Source: Flammeovirgaceae bacterium UBA2338 (GTDB taxonomy: Bacteria > Bacteroidota > Bacteroidia > Cytophagales > Cyclobacteriaceae). From it: 64,000 nucleotides of DNA. The DNA lies in contig DDUM01000011.1 of assembly GCA_002344795.1 (NCBI GenBank), forward strand, positions 31,313 through 95,312. The letters are read 5' to 3'. Every line of letters starts with the position of its first letter. Positions within the stretch are counted from its first letter, which is position 1. This document shows, in pieces, positions 54,830-63,990 of this stretch. Below the pieces are notes generated by a model. That model worked only from the letters and a program-made list of their open reading frames with translations, searched no databases and was not told the DNA's origin. The translations under genes and the position numbers were made by a program.

Positions 54830-56449
54830 CTAGTTTTGAGTCTTAATGTTGGTGTCGGCAGGCCGCTCAGCTTTTTGCTTGTTCACCATCGCTTCTATAT
54901 CTCTTAATAATTGTTTGGCGTCATATACGATGCCGTCTTTGATGGTGTATTCTACACCGCCCACTCTTTCTGGTTTTCCGGTTTCGTCATTTAGTCTTAC
55001 TGCACCCGTACCATAAAGCACTTTCATGTTTTGAAGAGGATTCTCTCCAACAATGATCATGTCAGCGAGTAAACCTTCACGGATCACACCGTACTCGATT
55101 GGTTTTTTCTTAGGATAGAATACTTCTTCAGCTGCATGCATGGTACCTGCTCGGATTACTTCCAAAGGATGTAAACCCGCTTCCTGCAACATCTCTAATT
55201 CCAATATGGTACCAAAGCCGTAAAGCTGATAAATATAACCGGAATCGGATCCCAGGGTAATCTTTCCCCCTCTGTTTTTGTATTCATTCAAAAACCGCAT
55301 CCATACCTGATAGTATTTTTTCCATGCTACTTCGTCTTCCGTTGTCCAGTCGAACCAGTAAGCACCGTGGCTCACGCGGCTGGGTTGGTAGAAATCCATT
55401 TGTGAAGGCAACGTGTACTTTTCATGCCAGTCGGCATTGCGCGCACGCATTACATCACGACCGGCAGAGTAGATGGTCATGGTAGGATTGATAAAAAAAT
55501 CGTTCTCAAGGAACTCTTCCATCAACGCATTCCATTTCTCACCTCCCGGCTTCACCAGATTCCACTGACGTGCCACCTGACCAAAGCGATGTTGCTCATC
55601 GCCATAGTTGATGTCAAAAGGCCAGGGTTGTACGTCATGGTTTTCGTACATCGATTCGAACAAACCGTAGAAGTGAGTCATACTGGTAAGACCAAGGCGA
55701 GCAGCATCGAGTGCGTTCATCTGGGCAACTCCACTTTGCGCAAGATGCGCTGTACTTCCCATGCCCTGCGCGTTGGCTTCATCCAGCAACGCCTTCATGA
55801 TTTCAGGGCGGTGAGAGCCTAACTTAAAACCTTCTACGCCTTTGCTCCTGGCATAGCGTACCCATTCCTTTGCATCTTCAGGAGTTTTCACATCGCGGTT
55901 GGCCCATTCCTTACCGGTGCCCATCCTTTGAAAAACGATCATTCGGGGTGCAACGATTTCATTTCTTGCACTTCTTTGACTTTCGGAAACAGACCACTCT
56001 AGTGGACCAAACGGAACACCACGAACGGTGGTGATACCATTGGCCATCCATAACTTATATACATACTCTGCCTCTTCCGCCTTTACTTCGCCACCGGTGT
56101 GCACGTGTAAGTCAATAAGACCCGGCATGATGTACTTGCCTGTTGCATCAATCTCCTTTACGTTTCCTTTCGTACTTAACTTAGGACGCCTGGCAGGGTC
56201 GATGGCAATGTGTGGAACGCCAACACTTTTGATGCTAACGATTTTATTCTTTTCCACCACAATGTCGACAGGACCTGTTGGAGGCGCCCCGGTTCCGTCA
56301 ATCATCGTAACTCCGCGAATGATCAGTTGATCGTAAGGACCACCACCTTCTCCGGCTTTGCGGTCGGGTCCAGGGGTTAAAGCTTTTCGTTCCTGTGCCT
56401 CCGCCATCAACGAGGCGATCAGAAGGGTACAGGCTATTAAGTACTTCAT
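54830..56449 (-). CDS. Exported amidohydrolase, tandem copy 1
   Basis: This 539-residue metal-dependent hydrolase of the imidazolonepropionase/prolidase-like branch has a signal peptide ending AEAQ. Metal ligands are visible as LIDLHVHTGGE (His-x-His), a Lys in VEGFKLGS that could be carboxylated, His in GSTAHLAQ, His in SMTHFYGLFE, and Asp in LGSDSGYIYQLYG. A small beta-sandwich subdomain is formed by both termini (GVTMIDGTGAPPTGP and the final VEYTIKDGIVYDAKQLL). The substrate is probably a peptide or cyclic amide. It follows copy 2 by 35 bases and is likely co-transcribed with it. It is one of four paralogues in a row. Confidence 0.88.
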   Translation of the reverse strand: MKYLIACTLLIASLMAEAQERKALTPGPDRKAGEGGGPYDQLIIRGVTMIDGTGAPPTGPVDIVVEKNKIVSIKSVGVPHIAIDPARRPKLSTKGNVKEIDATGKYIMPGLIDLHVHTGGEVKAEEAEYVYKLWMANGITTVRGVPFGPLEWSVSESQRSARNEIVAPRMIVFQRMGTGKEWANRDVKTPEDAKEWVRYARSKGVEGFKLGSHRPEIMKALLDEANAQGMGSTAHLAQSGVAQMNALDAARLGLTSMTHFYGLFESMYENHDVQPWPFDINYGDEQHRFGQVARQWNLVKPGGEKWNALMEEFLENDFFINPTMTIYSAGRDVMRARNADWHEKYTLPSQMDFYQPSRVSHGAYWFDWTTEDEVAWKKYYQVWMRFLNEYKNRGGKITLGSDSGYIYQLYGFGTILELEMLQEAGLHPLEVIRAGTMHAAEEVFYPKKKPIEYGVIREGLLADMIIVGENPLQNMKVLYGTGAVRLNDETGKPERVGGVEYTIKDGIVYDAKQLLRDIEAMVNKQKAERPADTNIKTQN

Positions 56450-56484
56450 GTTTAGTTAGGTTTGGTATAAATCAGTTGAGATTT

Positions 56485-58095
56485 TTAATTCTGGTTAACG
56501 TTCACCTTAGTAGCATCTGGTCTTTCTGCCTTTTGTTTGTTCACCATTTGTTCTACGTCTTTAAGTAGTTGTTTGGCATCATACACGATACCGTCTTTGA
56601 TAGTGAACTCAACACCGCCCACTCTTTCAGGCTTTCCTGTTTCGTCATTCAGTCTCACCGCGCCCGTACCATAAAGTACTTTCAGGTTTTGCAGCGGGTT
56701 TTCACCTACGATAACCATATCTGCCAAAAGACCTTCGCGGATGACACCGAATTCAATAGGCTTTTTCAGGGGCTTGAATACCTCTTCTGCACCATGCATG
56801 GTAGCAGCACGAATTACTTCCAGGGGATGGAAGCCTGCTTCCTGAAGCATCTCCAACTCCAATACAGTACCAAATCCATAAAGGTTATAGATGAATCCAG
56901 AGTCTGAACCAACGGTTACTTTACCGCCTCTGTTTTTGTAATCATTTAAAAACTGCATCCACACCTGATAGAAGCGTTTCCACTCCACTTCATCTTCCGT
57001 TGTCCAGTCGAACCAGTAAGCACCATGGCTCAGGCGACTTGGTGTAAAGAAATCCATTTGTGTAGGCAAAGTGTATTTGGCGTGCCAGTCGGCATTGCGT
57101 GCGGCCATCACATCACGACCCGCAGAGTAGATGGTCATGGTAGGATTGATGTAGAAATCTCTTTCTATAAACTCATCCAACAATGCATTCCATTTTTCTC
57201 CACCGGGCTTCACAAGACTCCACTGGCGCGCTACCTGTCCAAAGCGATGTTGCTCATCACCGTAATTAATATCTAAAGGCCAGGGTTGTACATCATGGTT
57301 TTCGTACATCGATTCGAACAAACCGTAGAAGTGAGTCATGCTGGTGAGGCCTAAGCGAGAAGCATCCAAAGCGTTCATTTGTGCTACTCCGCTTTGTGCA
57401 AGGTGAGCGGTGCTTCCCATGCCCAATGAGTTGGCTTCGTCCAACAATGCTTTCATGATCTCCGGGCGGTAGGAACCCAGCTTCAGACCATCTACACCTT
57501 TCTTTTTTGCATATTGCACCCATTCCTTGGCATCGGCAGGAGTAAGGATTTTACGACCTTCCCATTCTTTTCCGCTACCAGGCCTATGAAAGGAAATAAT
57601 CCTTGGCGCTACAATTTTATTGCTGGCACTTCTTGCCTTTTCTGCCAGTGACCAGTCCAATTCTCCTGCAGGTACACCGCGCACGGTGGTAATGCCATTG
57701 GCTAACCAAAGTTTGTACGTGTACTCAGCTTCAGGTGCTTTCTCTGAACCTCCAGTGTGTACGTGCAGGTCAACAATACCTGGCATAATGAATTTGCCGG
57801 TGGCGTCAATTTCTTTCACGTTGCCTTTAGTAGCCAGCTTAGGACGTTTTGCTGGATCGATGGCAATGTGAGGAACACCCACGGACACAATATCTACAAT
57901 TTTATTTTTCTCTACCACGATATCAACAGGGCCAGTAGGAGGGCCACCCGTTCCATCAATCATAGTGACTCCGCGAATAATTAATTGGTCATAAGGACCG
58001 CCACCCTCATTGGATTTGCGATCCGGTCCCCCAATCATCTGCGCAGAAACAAGCAGCGGAAGGGCTAGGAAGGTGAGTAAAATAAACTTTTTCAT
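56485..58095 (-). CDS. Exported amidohydrolase, tandem copy 2
   Basis: This paralogue is ~536 residues long with a signal peptide MKKFILLTFLALPLLVSAQ. The same ligands are present: IVDLHVHTGGS, VDGLKLGS, GSTAHLAQ, SMTHFYG, and VGSDSGFIYNLYG. It is closest to copy 3, sharing for example the stretch ILTPADAKEWVQYAKKKGVD with one change. The start at 58095 fits the signal peptide; an in-frame ATG 17 codons upstream would add an unlikely lead. No terminator separates it from copy 1, so these two probably form a unit. Confidence 0.88.
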   Translation of the reverse strand: MKKFILLTFLALPLLVSAQMIGGPDRKSNEGGGPYDQLIIRGVTMIDGTGGPPTGPVDIVVEKNKIVDIVSVGVPHIAIDPAKRPKLATKGNVKEIDATGKFIMPGIVDLHVHTGGSEKAPEAEYTYKLWLANGITTVRGVPAGELDWSLAEKARSASNKIVAPRIISFHRPGSGKEWEGRKILTPADAKEWVQYAKKKGVDGLKLGSYRPEIMKALLDEANSLGMGSTAHLAQSGVAQMNALDASRLGLTSMTHFYGLFESMYENHDVQPWPLDINYGDEQHRFGQVARQWSLVKPGGEKWNALLDEFIERDFYINPTMTIYSAGRDVMAARNADWHAKYTLPTQMDFFTPSRLSHGAYWFDWTTEDEVEWKRFYQVWMQFLNDYKNRGGKVTVGSDSGFIYNLYGFGTVLELEMLQEAGFHPLEVIRAATMHGAEEVFKPLKKPIEFGVIREGLLADMVIVGENPLQNLKVLYGTGAVRLNDETGKPERVGGVEFTIKDGIVYDAKQLLKDVEQMVNKQKAERPDATKVNVNQN

Positions 58096-58189
58096 AATAA
58101 TAGGTTTTGGATTAGATGGTTGAATACCTAAGATACCTAAAACCAAAGCCTACTCTGTGAAAATGTGGATAAATGGTGCTATTAGGGTT

Positions 58190-58236
58190 TAAAAAGTAAC
58201 GGTCTGCTCCATCAACAAATGTTGACAAAGCAGACC
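58190..58236 (-). terminator. Intrinsic terminator after amidohydrolase copy 3
   Basis: On the minus strand GGTCTGCT..GTCAAC pairs with GTTGAT..AGCAGACC, followed by GTTAC and a T run. It lies about 25 bases past the copy 3 stop, between copies 3 and 2. Confidence 0.8.
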
Positions 58237-58261
58237 GCTGTAATGACGGAGCAGGCTTAGA

Positions 58262-59872
58262 TTAGTTCTGCTGTCCTGATACTTTAGTAGCGTCTGGTCT
58301 TTCCGCTTTTTGCTTGTTTACCATTTGCTCTACGTCTTTCAATAATTGTTTGGCATCGTATACGATACCGTCCTTGATAGTATACTGAACGCCACCCACT
58401 CTTTCAGGCTTTCCAGTCTCATCATTCAATCTCACAGCACCTGTTCCATAAAGTACTTTCAGGTTCTGTAATGGATTCTCATCAACGATCACCATGTCAG
58501 CCAATAGCCCTTCACGGATTACTCCGTACTCAATTGGTCTCTTCAATGGTTTGAAGATTTCTTCAGCACCGTGCATAGTTGCCGCACGAATGACTTCCAA
58601 AGGATGGAAACCAGCTTCCTGTAACAATTCGAGCTCTTGAATAGTACCAAATCCATAAAGATTATAAATGAAACCAGAGTCAGATCCTACAGTCACTTTT
58701 CCACCTCTGTTTTTATATTCATTTAAAAACTTCATCCATACCTGATAGAACCTTTTCCATTCTACTTCATCTTCTGTAGTCCAGTCGAACCAGTAAGCAC
58801 CGTGGCTCAGGCGACTGGGAGTGTAGAAGTCCATTTGTGTTGGTAATGAATACCTGGCATGCCAGTCCGCATTGCGCGCTGCCATTACATCTCTTCCTGC
58901 CACGTAGATAGTCATGGTAGGGTTGATGTAAAAATCCAATTTAAGGAATTCATCCAGTAATGCATTCCACTTTTCTCCACCTGGCTTTACCAGGTTCCAC
59001 TGACGGGCCACTTGTCCGAAGCGATGTTGCTCATCACCGTAGTTGATATCCAAAGGCCAGGGCTGTACATCGTGGTTTTCATACATCGATTCGAACAAAC
59101 CATAGAAGTGAGTCATACTGGTGAGTCCAAGACGAGCAGCATCCAAAGCATTCATTTGTGCCACACCACTCTGTGCAAGGTGAGCCGTGCTACCCATTCC
59201 CAATGAATTGGCTTCGTCTAACAATGCCTTCATGATTTCAGGACGGAAGGAAAACATTTTCAATCCATCTACACCATTCTTCTTGGCATACTGTACCCAT
59301 TCTTTGGCATCAGCAGGAGTAAGGATCTTGCGATCTTTCCATTCTTTACCACTTCCTGGTACCTGAAAATTCACAATACGAGGCGCAACTATTTTGTTGC
59401 TTGCGCTTCTGCTCTTTTCCGTTAGTGACCATTCGAAATCACCTGTAGGCACTCCACGCACTGTTGTAATACCATGAGCCATCCAAAGCTTGTAGGTATA
59501 TTCTGCTTCAGGCGCTTTCTCCTCGCCTCCGGTGTGTACGTGAAGGTCGATGATACCTGGCATGATGTACTTGCCTGTTCCATCAATCTCTTTTGTTTTT
59601 CCTTTAGTCGCCAACTTGGGACGTCTGGCAGGATCGATGGCCACCTTCGGCACTCCAACAGATTTGATTTGAGTAATTTTATTATTTTCTACCACGATAT
59701 CCACCGGGCCAGTTGGAGGTCCACCCGTTCCGTCAATAAGAGAAATACCGCGAATGATCAATTGATCAAAAGGACCCTCGCCTTCTCCCGATTTGCGGTC
59801 TGGTGCACCAATCATCTGTGCAGAAGCCCACATGGGGAATGACAAAAGGGTAATTAGTAAAATTCGTTTCAT
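58262..59872 (-). CDS. Exported amidohydrolase, tandem copy 3
   Basis: This 536-residue paralogue has a signal peptide ending WASAQ. The metal site is intact: IIDLHVHTGGE, VDGLKMFSFR, GSTAHLAQ, SMTHFYGLFE and VGSDSGFIYNLYG. The segment after the putative Lys differs from copies 1 and 2 (MFSFR instead of LGSHR or LGSYR), a place likely to touch substrate. Hairpin terminators lie on both sides, so it seems to be transcribed by itself. Its upstream 60 bases share a recognisable block (CTTTGGTTTT...GGT) with the region before copy 2, consistent with duplication of gene plus promoter. Confidence 0.88.
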   Translation of the reverse strand: MKRILLITLLSFPMWASAQMIGAPDRKSGEGEGPFDQLIIRGISLIDGTGGPPTGPVDIVVENNKITQIKSVGVPKVAIDPARRPKLATKGKTKEIDGTGKYIMPGIIDLHVHTGGEEKAPEAEYTYKLWMAHGITTVRGVPTGDFEWSLTEKSRSASNKIVAPRIVNFQVPGSGKEWKDRKILTPADAKEWVQYAKKNGVDGLKMFSFRPEIMKALLDEANSLGMGSTAHLAQSGVAQMNALDAARLGLTSMTHFYGLFESMYENHDVQPWPLDINYGDEQHRFGQVARQWNLVKPGGEKWNALLDEFLKLDFYINPTMTIYVAGRDVMAARNADWHARYSLPTQMDFYTPSRLSHGAYWFDWTTEDEVEWKRFYQVWMKFLNEYKNRGGKVTVGSDSGFIYNLYGFGTIQELELLQEAGFHPLEVIRAATMHGAEEIFKPLKRPIEYGVIREGLLADMVIVDENPLQNLKVLYGTGAVRLNDETGKPERVGGVQYTIKDGIVYDAKQLLKDVEQMVNKQKAERPDATKVSGQQN

Positions 59873-60012
59873 TTATAAGGTAATTTGATTGACCAACAAG
59901 GTACTTCAAAACCAAAGAACCACTCCTTAAAATATGTACCAATGGTTTTATTTATGTTTGGACATCAATGGCCACAAAGAGGGTGTGTATTTTCATTACA
60001 GGTATAATAGGT

Positions 60013-60056
60013 CAAAACCCCTTGCTACAGCCATTTAAGCTGAGCAAGGGGTTTTG
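60013..60056 (-). terminator. Strong hairpin terminator after amidohydrolase copy 4
   Basis: A perfect 14-base stem, CAAAACCCCTTGCT (60013-60026) with AGCAAGGGGTTTTG (60043-60056), has the T-rich end CAAAACCCC/GGGGTTTTG on either strand. It lies 18 bases past the copy 4 stop. Confidence 0.88.
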
Positions 60057-60073
60057 AATGGAGAAGTAACCTC

Positions 60074-61651
60074 TTATTTCTTAGCGCGCTCTTCCTGCTG
60101 CTTTTTCACCATGTTCTCCACATCGCGCAAGAGCTGTTTGGCGTCATACACAATACCGTCTTTTATCGTGTATTTGACACCACCCACACGCTCTACCTTG
60201 CCAGTTTCATCATTTAATCTGGGAAACCCAGTGCCATACAATACTTTTAAATTCTCAACGGGATTCTCATCGATGATGATCAAATCAGCCAACATGTTGG
60301 GTCTGACGAGTCCAAATTCAATGGGTTTACCTTTAGGTTCAAAGATGGCTTGTGCTGCATGAAAAGTAGCGCCCCTTATTACTTCTAAAGGATGAAAACC
60401 CGCCTCCTGAAGCAACTCCATTTCTTCTATTACCCCGATACCATATAAGTTGTAAATAAAGGAGGCGTCATCACTTACAGTCACCCTGCCACCCGCATTT
60501 TTGTAGTCATTGAGGAAGGACATCCATACCCGATAAAAATTCTTCCAGGCCAATTCTTCCCAGGTGGTCCAGTTATAAAAATAAGAACCATGGTTCAGGC
60601 GGTTAGGCTCATAGAAATCGTGCAAGGAGGGAAGTACGTACTTGGGAATCCACTCTGCCGTGCGTGCGCGCATCACATCACGACCGGCCAGATAGGCGGT
60701 CATGGTAGGATCAAGAATGGTTTTGTGTTCCAGAAAGAATTGAATAAGGTCATTCCATTGTTTGCTGCCACGAGGATAAATCTTATCCCACTGATAAGCC
60801 ACCTGACTGAAACGGTCCTGCTCATCGTTGTACTCAAAATCCCTGGGCCAGTGTTGAATGTCTTCATCTTTGTACAGTGATTCAAATAGGCCATAGAAAT
60901 GTGTAAGATTGTCCAGCCCTAACGCAACGGCATCCCGTGCATTTACCCTGCCCACCATCATTTGCGATAAGTGGGCAACAGATCCCATTTTTCTCTTATG
61001 CGATTCATCAATAGCGGCCTCCATCACATCCGGATCCATATTGAAAATCTTTATTCCCTCTACACCTTTGGCATTGGCCCATGCCACCCACTCCCGTGCC
61101 TTTGCAGGTGTGGTTAACGGCCCGCCCTTCCAGTCGGAGCCACTTCCCGGCACCTGAAAGTCGACAATGCGAGGTGCCACGATTTTGTTTTCTGCGCTGC
61201 GCTTCTTTTCGCTTTGCACCCAATTCACATCCCCGGCAGGCACGCCACGTATCGTAGTAACGCCATGCCCCATCCAGAGTTTATAGGCATACTCTGCTTC
61301 CGGAGCTTTGGGTACGTCACCCACATGTGTGTGAATGTTGACAAACCCTGGGAGCACATAGGCGCCATGTGCATCAATTTCTTTCGTTCCTTTGGCTGGC
61401 CTACCAGAAGGATCGATAGGCACTCTGGGAGTGCCCACCAACACTATCTCTTTGATCTTGTTGCCTTCGATAACAATATCTACCGGACCATAGGCTGGCG
61501 CGCCAGTGCCGTCAATTAAATTGGCTCCACGGATTACCATTCTGTTAAAAGGGCCTTCGCCTTCACCTGCTTTTCGATCGGGGGCAGGTTTTACCTGTGC
61601 CTGAATAAGCAATGGGATAAGAAGGAAATAGAGAATTATTAATCGTTTCAT
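60074..61651 (-). CDS. Exported amidohydrolase, tandem copy 4 (most divergent)
   Basis: This 525-residue paralogue has a signal peptide ending LIQAQ. The metal ligands remain (VNIHTHVGD, VEGIKIFNMD, GSVAHLSQ, NLTHFYGLFE), but the loop with the catalytic Asp reads VSDDASFIYNLYG instead of GSDSG. The first half of the barrel differs from the other three throughout. A different substrate within the same chemistry is likely. It follows the M20 gene by 43 bases and is probably in its operon; a strong terminator separates it from copy 3. Confidence 0.87.
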   Translation of the reverse strand: MKRLIILYFLLIPLLIQAQVKPAPDRKAGEGEGPFNRMVIRGANLIDGTGAPAYGPVDIVIEGNKIKEIVLVGTPRVPIDPSGRPAKGTKEIDAHGAYVLPGFVNIHTHVGDVPKAPEAEYAYKLWMGHGVTTIRGVPAGDVNWVQSEKKRSAENKIVAPRIVDFQVPGSGSDWKGGPLTTPAKAREWVAWANAKGVEGIKIFNMDPDVMEAAIDESHKRKMGSVAHLSQMMVGRVNARDAVALGLDNLTHFYGLFESLYKDEDIQHWPRDFEYNDEQDRFSQVAYQWDKIYPRGSKQWNDLIQFFLEHKTILDPTMTAYLAGRDVMRARTAEWIPKYVLPSLHDFYEPNRLNHGSYFYNWTTWEELAWKNFYRVWMSFLNDYKNAGGRVTVSDDASFIYNLYGIGVIEEMELLQEAGFHPLEVIRGATFHAAQAIFEPKGKPIEFGLVRPNMLADLIIIDENPVENLKVLYGTGFPRLNDETGKVERVGGVKYTIKDGIVYDAKQLLRDVENMVKKQQEERAKK

Positions 61652-61694
61652 AATGGATGAATTAATATGCTAAGTCTATTTTAAATTTCTCTCT

Positions 61695-63143
61695 TTACTT
61701 TGAACTAGGAATAGGAGGTGGGCCTTCCGGTAAAAGTGCTTTATATACATACTCACCCTTTCTTTGCCTGAACTCAGATTGTACTTCTTCTAATAACTTT
61801 GAATTTTCAAATACATCAACCATGGTCATGGCCAGGGCCTTGGATGAATAGATCATTCCTTTATGACCGATAGACATACCACCACACGCCACGACAGCCC
61901 ATGAATGGCCTGGGGTTCCGGCAGGTTGTGTGGTGCCACTGAGCCGTATTTCGGGAACCAGCCAGCTGACATCTCCAACATCTGAAGAAGCGCCTCCCGG
62001 ATGCTCTAATGTCTCCTCCATGGGTTTAATGATACCATCGATTCCAGTTTCGCGGACGCCTGTTTCTTTTTGTATTCGTTTAGCAAAAACAATTTCTTCG
62101 GGTGTATAACTAATATCACCTAACAATTCAAGATTTGTTTGCATGGCAGCCCCTCCGGTTCGGTTAACTAATATTTCATGAATGCCCGAGACCAATATTA
62201 TTTCATAATCTACGTCTGCCATTATCGCAGCACCCTTGGCTATACGCTCTATCTTTTTCCACACTTCTTCCATCCCTTCTCTTTTAGTATCCCGAACACG
62301 TGTCCAAATCTTGGCATAATCAGGGACTATGTTGGCTGCAGTACCTGCTTGTTGAATTTGATAATGAATTCTTACGGTAGGTTTGATATGTTCCCTCAGG
62401 TAATTAATTCCCGTAGTATAAAATTCCAAAGCATCTACTGCGCTTCTTCCATTCCATGGGTCAGCAGAAGCATGTGCTGTTTGTCCTTTGAACTCTACTT
62501 CAAAGTCTACTAACGCGAGCGAACTTTGAACCGCAGCTTTTGTGGAGTTACTGGGATGCCAATCAAAACAAACATCCAGATCATCAAAAAGTCCTTCTCT
62601 CGCAAAATACAATTTACCAAATAATCGCTCTTCAGCCGGTGTACCATAAAAGCGAACTGTTCCTTTCAGTTTACCAGCTTCCATCAATTCCTTAATGGCT
62701 ACTGCTGCACCCATACTGCCCACACCAAATAAATTATGACCACAACCATGTCCGGGTGCTCCGGGGGTGACGGGCTCTTTTATGGGACTGGCCTTTTGCG
62801 AAAGTCCGGGAAGGGCATCGAACTCCCCAAGTATACCAATGATAGGTTTTCCGGATCCATAACTCGCGATAAAGGCGGTGGGAATACCTGCTACACCTTT
62901 TTGAACGGTGAATCCCTGGGCTTCCGCATAATCAGATAACAGTTTGGACGATTGATTTTCTTCAAATGCTGTTTCTGCGTATTGCCATATTTCGTCACTC
63001 ATTTTTATCATCTCTGCCTTGTGCTTTTCCACACTGGCCATTACGGCTTGCTTGTTGGAAGAAATTTTTGATTTCTTTTGAGCAGTCAATGAAAATGGTG
63101 ACGTGAGAAGACAAGTAATAATAAGGCAGTAGCTCAGTTTCAT
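61695..63143 (-). CDS. Exported M20-family amidohydrolase, AbgB-like
   Basis: The 482-residue dizinc peptidase has a signal peptide ending SLTAQ. Zinc ligands and catalytic residues are visible in GEFDALPGLSQ (Asp/active-site region), GHGCGHNLFG (His), and YGTPAEERLFGK (the Glu pair). The C-terminus (SDVGDVSWLVPE, GHSWAVVACGGMSIGHKGM) matches AbgB, a subunit of p-aminobenzoyl-glutamate hydrolase. The lid domain begins near ALVDFEVEFKGQTAHAS. It would cleave an acyl-amino-acid or amidated substrate outside the cytoplasm. It is the first gene of the minus-strand hydrolase cluster and divergent from the M24 gene. Confidence 0.87.
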   Translation of the reverse strand: MKLSYCLIITCLLTSPFSLTAQKKSKISSNKQAVMASVEKHKAEMIKMSDEIWQYAETAFEENQSSKLLSDYAEAQGFTVQKGVAGIPTAFIASYGSGKPIIGILGEFDALPGLSQKASPIKEPVTPGAPGHGCGHNLFGVGSMGAAVAIKELMEAGKLKGTVRFYGTPAEERLFGKLYFAREGLFDDLDVCFDWHPSNSTKAAVQSSLALVDFEVEFKGQTAHASADPWNGRSAVDALEFYTTGINYLREHIKPTVRIHYQIQQAGTAANIVPDYAKIWTRVRDTKREGMEEVWKKIERIAKGAAIMADVDYEIILVSGIHEILVNRTGGAAMQTNLELLGDISYTPEEIVFAKRIQKETGVRETGIDGIIKPMEETLEHPGGASSDVGDVSWLVPEIRLSGTTQPAGTPGHSWAVVACGGMSIGHKGMIYSSKALAMTMVDVFENSKLLEEVQSEFRQRKGEYVYKALLPEGPPPIPSSK

Positions 63144-63360
63144 ATTTCTGGTTTGTAGGTTTATGAAAGATAAGTAAATTAATCAAAGTTGAAGGACGAG
63201 TAGTAAACAGTATAGGAGGTAAAATGAGGCTTTGAACCGCCTGTCTGTTTGTTCAATAATAATTTAAGAATAAATTCTATTGTTGTAGTAAGATGATCAC
63301 GGTATGTTTACATACAACTTTATCTGGATAAATTGATTTATAGATTATAGAATAGGTATT

Positions 63361-63990
63361 ATGAAAAAAATATTTTTAACCCTGATTACACTTTTAATAG
63401 TTCAAACTGTCTTTTCACAAGAGGCCTACCGAAGATGGCGGGTGATGAACCAGATCCGCAACGACAAGTTTGACCTTGTGCTGCCGGAAGTAATGAAAGA
63501 GAACAACATCGACATGTGGATCATTACCAACAAGGAAGGCAACTTTGACCCCTTGTATCAAGATATGGGTGAAGGATACACCAGTCAAAATGGGTATTAT
63601 ATCTTCACCAACATAGGTAAACCCAGAATAGAAAGAGCAGCCCTGGGTATTGACGGAGGGTTTTTAGAAGGAGGTGGATCGTACGATTACTTTGGGAGTG
63701 AAAGTGAGTTGAAAGAATTTGTGACGAAGCGCGACCCCAAGAGAATTGGCCTAAACATGTCGAAGATGATAGGCGGTGCCGATGGACTTTCTTATACCAT
63801 GTACAAACACCTGGCAGAAACATTGGGAAAGAAATACGAGGCACGTTTTGTTTCGGCTGAGAAATTGGTGTCTGATTTTAGATCAAGAAGAGTAGCTACC
63901 GAGATTGCCACATTTGCTGAGGCGGGCATCTTGTCTTACACCATTGCAGAGAAAGCTTTCTCTAATGAGGTGATCACTGTAGAGTCCTAA
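63361..63990 (+). CDS. M24-family (Xaa-Pro aminopeptidase-like) N-terminal part, stops early at window edge
   Basis: A signal peptide ending TVFSQ precedes a creatinase/aminopeptidase-P N-terminal domain: IDMWIITNKEGNFDP, RKDPKRIGLNMS-type lead-in, SRRVATEIATFAEAG, and the start of the linker AEKAFSNEVI. Family members are usually over 400 residues with a C-terminal pita-bread metal-binding domain. Here TAA at 63988-63990 ends the frame at 209 residues, before any metal ligand. Either a nonsense or frameshift change has inactivated it, or the sequence has an error; only 10 bases remain to the window edge, so this cannot be settled. It is divergent from the M20 gene. Confidence 0.65.
   Translation: MKKIFLTLITLLIVQTVFSQEAYRRWRVMNQIRNDKFDLVLPEVMKENNIDMWIITNKEGNFDPLYQDMGEGYTSQNGYYIFTNIGKPRIERAALGIDGGFLEGGGSYDYFGSESELKEFVTKRDPKRIGLNMSKMIGGADGLSYTMYKHLAETLGKKYEARFVSAEKLVSDFRSRRVATEIATFAEAGILSYTIAEKAFSNEVITVES

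Noticed and set aside
63302..63315. GTATG-TTTA-CATAC dyad upstream of the M24 gene
   Set aside because: Five-base arms in AT-rich DNA are too weak to claim an operator.
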